Assembly (NCBI GenBank): GCA_964570685.1
Contig: CAZMZC010000080.1
Span: 1 to 11,416 of the forward strand
DNA length: 11,416 bases
DNA from: UBA1189 sp964570685
Lineage (GTDB): Bacteria; Bacteroidota; Bacteroidia; Bacteroidales; Bacteroidaceae
Direction of reading: 5' to 3'
A program made the position numbers and the translations under genes. Of the stretch, positions 1 through 5,811 are shown piece by piece. Each line of letters begins with the position of its first letter. Position 1 is the stretch's first letter. The notes beneath the pieces were generated by a model. The model did not search any database. It was not told the DNA's origin and saw only the letters and a list, made by a program, of their open reading frames with translations.

Positions 1-93
1 TGAACGAACTACTGCAAAGCTTGGCTTGGAATGAAGAGTTGCGGATTTTAGGTTTGTCTGATTTCCCTGACGGAGCCTTTCGTTTCTCCTTTC

Positions 94-382
94 GGGTATA
101 CCCTCCACGCCCCGAGGGTATACTGAACAATCTTCGAGGGTCTACCCTTGATGTCTATTGGGTGAACCCAATATTTAATGTTTTTCCTTTCGGGGTTGCG
201 GGTATCAGTAATCATCCGTAATGTTATGATGTATAGGATGTTATCGACCGATACCCCTGTTGCGGGGGTATCGGTCACTTATTGCAAGAGCTACTGACAC
301 CCCACAACGGGGGTGTCGGTCATTATACATCTTATATACAATACGTTACAAGCAATTACCGACACCCGCAACCCCTAAGGGG
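94..382. repeat. Cluster of GGGT/ACCC palindromes and hairpins
   Basis: Seen directly: a 10-bp inverted repeat at 96-105/114-123; AGGGT-CT-ACCCT at 137-148; TATTGGGT-GA-ACCCAATA at 156-173; hairpin B with a perfect 12-bp stem at 246-257/265-276; hairpin C at 293-303/310-320 (11 bp including one G.T pair); and CCCC-TAA-GGGG at 372-382. An arm at 192-212 is the inverse of an arm at 355-375 (19 of 21 positions pair) and encloses hairpins B and C. Hairpins B and C share their outline but differ by a matched change in the stem (GATACCCC/GGGGTATC against GACACCCC/GGGGTGTC). This could be a mosaic of REP-type extragenic palindromes, a multi-branched RNA, or an array of protein-binding sites. Strand and function are not determined. 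Confidence 0.7.
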
Positions 383-643
383 GAAACTTGTTTTTCCGCA
401 TTGTTTTCACCGAGTCGAATATAATTGTGCCGATGCAAAAGCTATGAAGAGTGATTGTTTTACATCCTTTATGTTCTCGACTTCACCCGAGGTCGGGAGT
501 GTTTTTTGTACACAAAACCTAAACTGCAGATTCGCTGCCTTGTTTTCGTCAACGTTAACGTTTTCGTACACGCTCCGTGTGTTATGCTCTTAAACATTGA
601 AAAATAAATTCTCATTCCTTATACGTATTTCAGAATTAAATCG
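383..643. other. Intergenic stretch without a recognisable gene
   Basis: I see no convincing coding region here. It contains the terminator-like hairpin listed separately at 476-507, the 12-bp palindrome AACGTTAACGTT at 551-562, and a small hairpin ACACG-CTC-CGTGT at 568-580. The first 93 bases of the window also show no supported gene. A frame open from the left edge to about 224 could be the tail of an upstream gene, but it runs into the palindromes and matches nothing I recognise. Confidence 0.5.
476..507 (+). terminator. Intrinsic terminator-like hairpin with T6 run
   Basis: GACTTC (479-484) pairs with GAGGTC (489-494) around an ACCC loop, with one G.T pair. The outer CTC (476-478) can pair with GAG (497-499) across a GG bulge. 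A run of six T follows at 502-507. No coding gene lies immediately upstream on this strand, so if it works it would end a transcript from the palindrome cluster or from beyond the left edge. Confidence 0.45.
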
Positions 644-651
644 TACCTTTG
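644..651 (+). promoter_or_regulatory. Bacteroidetes -7 box, candidate ncRNA promoter
   Basis: TACCTTTG fits the Bacteroidetes TAnnTTTG element exactly and is followed by C as in the usual TAnnTTTGC form. I do not see a good TTTG -33 element at the usual distance (about 19 bases) upstream, so the promoter is only partly supported. It would start transcription near 657, just ahead of the structured region that ends at the 943-983 terminator. Confidence 0.4.
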
Positions 652-656
652 CAACA

Positions 657-983
657 TCTCTCGCCGATACCTTAATTCGGTTGTACGGATCAAGGTGGTT
701 GGGCGGGGATGACATATAGGAAAAGGCGTTTACTTCGCGCTTTGTTTTGATGCTCGGAAATCTCGCAAATTTCATAGACTCATCAAAAACACAGCAATGG
801 TAGATGCCCTCGGGATATGTTATTTATATTCCTTTATTATACTTTACCACAACTGTGGTAGGTATAGTTTGGTTATATATACATATCGGCGTGGGGTCTG
901 CGTTGCTCGTTTCGATGAGTTGGGCAATGCGAGAGCCTCCGAGTGTGAGACGAGTGACAGGTACAGGTTCTCACGCTTTTTTT
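657..983 (+). ncRNA. Candidate structured non-coding RNA, about 325 nt
   Basis: Several nested helices are visible. 725-733 pairs with 800-808 (9 bp, two G.U). Inside it, TTTTGATG at 745-752 pairs perfectly with 781-788, and GAAAT at 757-761 pairs with ATTTC at 769-773, giving an interrupted rod of about 85 nt. A second hairpin at 838-866 has a perfect 7-bp core (TACCACA/TGTGGTA) plus five outer pairs. A third pairs 900-906 with 924-930. The 3' end is an 8-bp stem at 943-950/969-976, followed at once by seven T. A TAnnTTTG box lies at 644-651. The short reading frames across it (797-997, 804-1019) follow the hairpins and look spurious. It lacks the conserved landmarks of RNase P RNA and tmRNA. 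Known Bacteroidales RNA families such as Bacteroidales-1, or a 6S-like RNA, are untested alternatives. The 5' end is an estimate. Confidence 0.6.
943..983 (+). terminator. Intrinsic terminator of the candidate ncRNA
   Basis: 943-950 (GTGTGAGA) pairs with 969-976 (TCTCACGC), seven Watson-Crick pairs plus one G.T, directly followed by seven T at 977-983. This is a textbook rho-independent layout on the plus strand, and it separates the upstream RNA from the operon that follows. Confidence 0.7.
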
Positions 984-1010
984 ATTTTAAAACCTAACAC
1001 TACGATACAA

Positions 1011-1040
1011 TTCGGTTAGGAGAATCTACGAATACTTTTG
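1011..1040 (+). promoter_or_regulatory. Candidate promoter of the GTPase operon
   Basis: TACTTTTG at 1033-1040 matches the Bacteroidetes TAnnTTTG -7 element exactly. TTCG at 1011-1014, one base off the TTTG -33 element, lies 18 bases upstream. Transcription would begin near 1046 and leave an A/T-rich leader of roughly 110 bases before the ATG at 1155. A 6-bp inverted repeat CCTAAC (993-998)/GTTAGG (1015-1020) overlaps the -33 side and could be an operator. Matches this short can occur by chance. Confidence 0.5.
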
Positions 1041-1154
1041 AGGAAGAAGACAAAGGTTGTCAATTCATCTATTATGCTTTCAACTGAAGGTGTATATAGG
1101 TACGACTTGTATGTATTCGTTCGTAATCATTCATTTATTTAATCATCTATAGTT

Positions 1155-2219
1155 ATGGAAGAGAACAAAACCTTGAAATTGATTTCTTTATGCGGATTCT
1201 TGATTTTTGCCGCTGTGAGTTGTTGGGCTACGGCCGAGTCTTTGCACTTGTTGCTGCCAAGTTGGCCGTCTTTTATGTGTTGGGCTGTTACTATCGGCTT
1301 TTTTGTTATTGCATCTATCGGCACAAAGTTGATTGTAGATAGTCTCAATCAAAACATCTATCAGGAAAAACCTGGTCTGAAGTTGATAGGCGGTGTATTC
1401 TTGACTTTGGTCTTTTGGCTTATTTGCAGTATGCCTACCAATACACACACCTTCTTTTATCGTACGGCTGCAGCCGACATTGTTACACAAGATTTGTCAT
1501 TGACCAAGGGATATCTCCAGCAATTGCGTGACAATGTAAAGAATGAGACTGAAATAAAAGAGAAACTTGACAGTTTGGAACGAGGTGTAAATTCTGGCGT
1601 GACTGCACTTTTCAACGAAATCGAAAATATGGCACAGCCAGGATTCGGACCTCGGGCAAAGGCGATTTTGATAGAAATCGCAAAGGATCTGCTTGTTTCG
1701 CGCATTCCTGAACTAAGTTATCAAGGAACAACTGCCAGTCAGCAAAAAGCGTTGAAGGATCAATACAATGCGATGATTGGTGAACTGTTAAACAATCGCA
1801 AGTCCGAGTTGCGCACCAATTACACAGATCCTCAGGAAAAACTTTTCAGGCCAGAGGCTGCGAAAGCTATAGAGAATATTGAGAGTATTGAAGACAGTAT
1901 AATGCAGATGGATGCCAACGGTATTGTTGATGACAATCTGATAGCGCAGGCTGATATCGCTCTACAGAAAGGTTATACTACAATAAAAAACTATGCTGAC
2001 TATGTCACTTTTAAGTCTGATGCAGACAAAGAACTTTACACTGCGGACAATCTCGTGACAAAGACAACAAAACTGCTTAGTGTGATTGATGTATGGAAGG
2101 ACTTTATTGCGGGGAAGCACGCTGGCCGTGGCTTTATTTTCTGGATTGTGATTTCTATACTTGTAGATATTGCAGCCTTCATATTCTTTGATATTGCATT
2201 CAAAAAGAGAGAAGATTAA
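1155..2219 (+). CDS. Four-TM membrane protein with large helical middle
   Basis: I do not recognise a named family. The 354-residue product has hydrophobic helices at about residues 7-29, 38-60, 76-93 and 326-347, ending in a charged KKRED tail. Between TM3 and TM4 lies a hydrophilic, mostly helical segment of about 230 residues with many Lys, Glu and Gln. If the N-terminus is cytoplasmic, this middle part would face the periplasm and both ends would be inside. The ATG at 1155 has only an A/T-rich leader and no clear Shine-Dalgarno, which is normal in Bacteroidetes; a membrane helix begins right after it, so the start is reasonable. It is the first gene of a run of six, 35 bases before the GTPase gene. 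Inference: a membrane scaffold or channel-like partner of the GTPase. Confidence 0.85.
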   Translation: MEENKTLKLISLCGFLIFAAVSCWATAESLHLLLPSWPSFMCWAVTIGFFVIASIGTKLIVDSLNQNIYQEKPGLKLIGGVFLTLVFWLICSMPTNTHTFFYRTAAADIVTQDLSLTKGYLQQLRDNVKNETEIKEKLDSLERGVNSGVTALFNEIENMAQPGFGPRAKAILIEIAKDLLVSRIPELSYQGTTASQQKALKDQYNAMIGELLNNRKSELRTNYTDPQEKLFRPEAAKAIENIESIEDSIMQMDANGIVDDNLIAQADIALQKGYTTIKNYADYVTFKSDADKELYTADNLVTKTTKLLSVIDVWKDFIAGKHAGRGFIFWIVISILVDIAAFIFFDIAFKKRED

Positions 2220-2254
2220 AACTATTGCAACATAATATAAACACAATAAGATTT

Positions 2255-3208
2255 ATGGCAGAATTTAATTTAGAAGAAAACAGCTTGCAGGTGGACTTGG
2301 AAGCGACAAACGATTTGGGAGCAGAACTGGATTTAGACGTGCAAGAATCAGATTTGGTTAGTGAAGACCCCAAGAATAAGAAACGTGGCTTTAATGCAGA
2401 CGAATTGAATGACCCGAATGCTATCGTAGTTACGATAGCGGACAAAAAGACCCCAATAGTCGTGTTGTATGGACCACCAGGATGTGGAAAGACTATGACT
2501 CTTATCCGTTTGACTCGTTTCCTAAAAGAAGAAGGATATAAAATTAAGCCGATAAAAACCTTTCGTCCCTCATATGATGAGAATTACAAACAGATTTGTG
2601 ATAGCTTTGATTCTATGATAGGCGATAATTATGCGGCGCAAGCTACGGATCGTATAAACTTCATGCTTGTAGAAGTAACTAAGAATGGTAAACGCTTGTG
2701 TCAAATACTTGAAGCGCCAGGTGAGAACTACTTTAATCCAGAAGATCCTAATGCGGAATATCCGAGTTATGTGTATACAATAATCAATGGAGAAAATCGG
2801 AAAATATGGTGTGTGATGCTCGAACCTGATTGGGAAGATGAAAATGATAGAAACAACTATGTAACACGCATTGCAAACCTAAAAACCGAGATGCGTTCTA
2901 CTGATAAAACCATTTTTGTTTTTAACAAGATTGACCAAACCAACTTTGTAGCAGGCAGAAGCATCGTAAATATAAATCAAGCGAAAAAAGAAGTTTCAAA
3001 CTTATACCCAGGTATATTCTCTCCTTTCAAGAACATGAATCCAATAACTAAATTCATTTCTGAGTGGAATTGCGATTTTGTTCCTTTCCAAACAGGTAAA
3101 TACCCCAAACTAGCAAAAAAAGAGAATGGAAAGAAAGCTTTTCAGCCAGGGCCTCGTGAATATCCGGCGAAACTATGGAATACGATTTGTAAACGTATAA
3201 AAGGATGA
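2255..3208 (+). CDS. P-loop GTPase-like protein (TRAFAC type)
   Basis: The 317-residue protein starts with an acidic, probably disordered stretch (residues 1-55). The P-loop GPPGCGKT at 73-80 follows strand-like VVLYG. EAPGE at 153-157 stands where GTPases have the G3 DxxG motif, with Glu in place of the usual Asp. NKID at 224-227, after the strand IFVF, is the guanine-specifying G4 motif. The motif order supports a GTPase rather than an AAA+ ATPase, although the P-loop alone would fit either. It resembles single-domain TRAFAC/'double-GTPase' proteins found beside GTPase-associated proteins in bacterial conflict operons; that placement is from memory and needs a profile search. No membrane helix is present, so it should be cytoplasmic. 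I chose ATG 2255 over an in-frame TTG at 2225 because the added ten residues have no features and the ATG has ordinary spacing. Its stop overlaps the next start by four bases (ATGA), implying coupled translation. Confidence 0.85.
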   Translation: MAEFNLEENSLQVDLEATNDLGAELDLDVQESDLVSEDPKNKKRGFNADELNDPNAIVVTIADKKTPIVVLYGPPGCGKTMTLIRLTRFLKEEGYKIKPIKTFRPSYDENYKQICDSFDSMIGDNYAAQATDRINFMLVEVTKNGKRLCQILEAPGENYFNPEDPNAEYPSYVYTIINGENRKIWCVMLEPDWEDENDRNNYVTRIANLKTEMRSTDKTIFVFNKIDQTNFVAGRSIVNINQAKKEVSNLYPGIFSPFKNMNPITKFISEWNCDFVPFQTGKYPKLAKKENGKKAFQPGPREYPAKLWNTICKRIKG

Positions 3209-4422
3209 ATTGTATGGACTTAAATATGTATATACATGGCGCATCTAAAGGACAAAAAATCTGGAGTGCTGCAAAAAACGAGAATGATTTACCTTATATA
3301 AATAATTTCTATATTCGAAGCGATGATTCGCCAGAATCCAAACTGATTGTTGAAATCCTCAATATTGAGGAAGAGGGTAAGACGTTTTGCTACTATTCGT
3401 ATTTGAAGTACAAAGATGTTGTAGGTGCGGATGACCGTGATGGTGTCTATTTTGGAATGACACTTCGGCTTGATTGCTATTGTGTGGACTTTGTTTCTAT
3501 CTATAACATATTGGATACTGCCTACAAAAAATATATAGTAGGAATGTTACTAGTTGAGAATAACGGTATTAAGAAATATACTACAACGGATTTCCGTTCA
3601 AAAGATAAAGAACTGAAAGATTTAATGGGAAATGTAATATCTTTGATACGGTTATCTCTATCAAGTCGTGATTTTATAGATTTGCGGAATCTAAAAGTAA
3701 CTAATGCAGACCCTTTGACTGTTAGTCTTTTGGATTGTACGAAAGAGAACATTCTTTCTGTGATAAGTAAATGCTCCAAGGTAGACATTTCTCCATATTA
3801 TCCTACTGCAAATGAGAGGAGAATTCAGAAAAACAGAAAAGAGCAAATGGCTACATACGAGAAAACAAAAGAAAAAGAAATTGAAGATCTGAGAAACTCG
3901 TTGCAGCAGCAGATAAATCGAAGCACCACGGAGAGGAACTCTTTGCAACAAAAAGTTGACGAACTGACAGCTGCAAAAGAGAAACTAACAGCCTCTGTGT
4001 CTTCGCTTGAGAAAGAAAAACAATCTCTCCAAGGAAGACTTCGGGCAAGCGAGGAGCGTAAGAATGCCTCCGAACTTGTGGTCTCTCTGCGAGAGCCTTT
4101 GACAAAGTTGGCTAAGATTGTCGGTACCTCAGAAGAACATGATCATTCACATAGATACGAAAATAGTGAGCACGAATACGATAATCATGAAAGTAAAACG
4201 AGTAAGCTGAAAGATTTCTTCTTTCCCATCTTGCATACCGTGTTACTGGTGATTATTGTCGTGTACTGCTCCTTTCGTACGTATAGTGAAGTGGTTAATA
4301 AAGAGCCTAAAGCTGTTGAAACAGAAATACAGCGAACATCGGCGGACAACGAGGAATCAGTAGACACTATGATTGTTTCTCCAATGATGAATATGCATGA
4401 AGCAGGAATGAGCAATCAATAG
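3205..4422 (+). CDS. GTPase-associated-like protein, coiled coil and one TM
   Basis: The 405-residue protein begins MNC, with a YIHG strand near residue 9 and a YYSYLKY / YFGMTLRLD core at about 63-90. This N-terminal module (about 1-195) parallels the N-termini of the products at 4526 and 5812 and has the outline of GTPase-associated (GAP1-N-like) modules; the homology is inferred by eye. Residues about 205-295 form a strong coiled coil rich in Leu, Gln, Glu and Lys. A juxtamembrane acidic/His segment (HDHSH at 312-316, further His at 323 and 328) precedes one TM at about 340-357. The remaining 48 residues would be periplasmic and end in a Met-rich tail. Positive charge before the TM favours N-inside, so the module and coiled coil should be cytoplasmic. 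The ATG overlaps the GTPase stop, which strongly suggests the two work as partners. Confidence 0.85.
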   Translation: MNCMDLNMYIHGASKGQKIWSAAKNENDLPYINNFYIRSDDSPESKLIVEILNIEEEGKTFCYYSYLKYKDVVGADDRDGVYFGMTLRLDCYCVDFVSIYNILDTAYKKYIVGMLLVENNGIKKYTTTDFRSKDKELKDLMGNVISLIRLSLSSRDFIDLRNLKVTNADPLTVSLLDCTKENILSVISKCSKVDISPYYPTANERRIQKNRKEQMATYEKTKEKEIEDLRNSLQQQINRSTTERNSLQQKVDELTAAKEKLTASVSSLEKEKQSLQGRLRASEERKNASELVVSLREPLTKLAKIVGTSEEHDHSHRYENSEHEYDNHESKTSKLKDFFFPILHTVLLVIIVVYCSFRTYSEVVNKEPKAVETEIQRTSADNEESVDTMIVSPMMNMHEAGMSNQ

Positions 4423-4444
4423 GTCTATAAGATGTAAAATAATA

Positions 4445-4475
4445 GGTTTGTTGCTGCACAATGTAGCAACAAACC
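4445..4475 (+). terminator. Stable hairpin inside the operon (attenuator?)
   Basis: GGTTTGTTGCT (4445-4455) pairs perfectly with AGCAACAAACC (4465-4475). The inner bases 4456-4458 and 4462-4464 can pair as well, leaving a three-base loop. Only ATTTCC follows, so the T-tract is weak. It sits in the one sizeable gap (103 bases) of the operon, and I see no TAnnTTTG promoter between it and the next start. A partial terminator, attenuator or RNA-processing/stability hairpin would each fit. Confidence 0.6.
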
Positions 4476-4525
4476 ATTTCCTCGTCAACGTAATTGATTA
4501 AGAACGAAATCAAACTGAAATAATC

Positions 4526-5794
4526 GTGAACTGTACAACCTATATCTTCGGTAATCTAAAGCAGGGATATTCTCAATATCCTAACGACTATGCAAGAAGT
4601 GTGTTTGAGAAGATGCTGCAGCATTGTGAAGCAACAACACAAATCGTGACACATAGAAAGAACGACCTAATGTACTATGCCTATGTAAGGAAGTGCATTT
4701 CAAATAGCACTACAATAGGAGTGTGCATTGTCTTCAATAGTCTGATGGTCAAGAATACAAGTGCGTTATTTTCTTTGTTTGAAGAGGCTGTAGCCAAGAT
4801 GTCGACTGATGGTGATGTGCTGACATTCAGTAATGATGGCGACATAGTGCCTGCCGTAGATAAATTAGAAGAGAGTGTACAAGGACAAATTGAACGCGTT
4901 CGCTCCTATCTCTTAGAAAAGGCAGTACAAATGGAAGATGGTTGTGTGAAACTGCCGCCAGTAAGTTATGGTGTGGATGCTAATGTCATCAAACGTTTCT
5001 CTTGCGATGATAAGGCTGAAGAAATCGCACAAGCCTCGTGCGTTTATGATTATACTTATATAAGCAAAAATACAAACTTTGATAATGAAACGGTACGGAA
5101 GAATCGAAAATTGGTGAAAGAAGTAAATGTGAAACGTGCCGAGGCAGAAAGTAAATATAAGGGTGTCGCCAATTCGCATAGAAACAACAGTATAATTAAA
5201 GGTTGTATATTTGCTGCCATTTCCTTTATTATTGGGTACTTTATTTTTAAGAATCCTTATAAAATGTTAGAGGAGGAACTGGGGGATTGCGAAAATACAT
5301 TGCAAGAAGTGACTGCATACAATGAAAGTCTAGAACGAGACATTGAATCTAAAACTAAATCTTTGCGGAATAAAGAATCTCTCCATCAAAAAGAAATGGA
5401 TAAGATACGCAAGAAAGTGCCATTATTGATAACTGGAGTTAAAATAGGAAATATTGATGGAAAAGGAAATACCGAGACTGGTTTTGGAGGTACAATATAT
5501 TCTTCATCGTCAATGTATATCACTCCACGATTGGAGGTTTATGGCCTAAAGAATTATACAGCCGCATTAGATATAAAGCTATATACTGCTTATGGCATGA
5601 TGCAGCAAGGAACTTCATCACCTATTGACGCAACTTATAGTGATACCATACGAGTCAAAAAAGGAGAATACGGGACATATACCTTAAGTGGATGTGGTAG
5701 TAGCAGACGAGGAAATTGGAGTAGTGGGCAATATAGGCTGGAAATCTGGAACAAAGATATATGTTTGAGCAAGCATAACTTTACAATCAACTAA
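4526..5794 (+). CDS. GTPase-associated-like protein with periplasmic beta-rich domain
   Basis: The 422-residue protein uses a GTG start. The next in-frame Met is at residue 30, and the first twelve bases are identical to the start of the gene at 5812, which supports this choice. The N-terminal module (about 1-110) carries TTYIFGN, then QGYSQYP, then a YYAY / TIGVCIVFN core, closely paralleling the 5812 product. A basic stretch (about 191-225) leads into one TM at about 223-241, then a Glu/Lys coiled coil to about 297. The last 120 residues look beta-rich with many Gly, Ser and Tyr, ending in a GQYRLEIW-type strand; I do not recognise this domain with certainty and suspect a beta-sandwich. Basic residues before the TM suggest N-inside, C-outside. 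Only 17 bases separate it from the next gene. Confidence 0.85.
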   Translation: MNCTTYIFGNLKQGYSQYPNDYARSVFEKMLQHCEATTQIVTHRKNDLMYYAYVRKCISNSTTIGVCIVFNSLMVKNTSALFSLFEEAVAKMSTDGDVLTFSNDGDIVPAVDKLEESVQGQIERVRSYLLEKAVQMEDGCVKLPPVSYGVDANVIKRFSCDDKAEEIAQASCVYDYTYISKNTNFDNETVRKNRKLVKEVNVKRAEAESKYKGVANSHRNNSIIKGCIFAAISFIIGYFIFKNPYKMLEEELGDCENTLQEVTAYNESLERDIESKTKSLRNKESLHQKEMDKIRKKVPLLITGVKIGNIDGKGNTETGFGGTIYSSSSMYITPRLEVYGLKNYTAALDIKLYTAYGMMQQGTSSPIDATYSDTIRVKKGEYGTYTLSGCGSSRRGNWSSGQYRLEIWNKDICLSKHNFTIN

Positions 5795-5811
5795 TAAAAC
5801 AAACAGAAGAC

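Noticed and set aside
3..224. Frame open from the left edge, possibly the end of an upstream gene
   Set aside because: It passes through three GGGT palindromes and matches no family I know. A competing frame stops at 33, so neither can be supported as a coding end.
94..382. CRISPR array in the repeat-rich leader
   Set aside because: The repeats are palindromes of differing length in both orientations, without equal spacers, and no cas genes are present.
282..593. A 103-residue reading frame starting near the palindromes
   Set aside because: The start lies between two hairpins, the frame crosses a terminator-like hairpin, and the composition looks random.
797..1019. Two overlapping short reading frames (66 and 71 residues)
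   Set aside because: They run through the hairpins and terminator of the candidate ncRNA, have no ribosome binding site and show no domain or signal typical of small proteins.
2225..2254. TTG start ten residues upstream for the GTPase
   Set aside because: The extra residues carry no motif. ATG 2255 leaves an ordinary 35-base gap after the previous gene.
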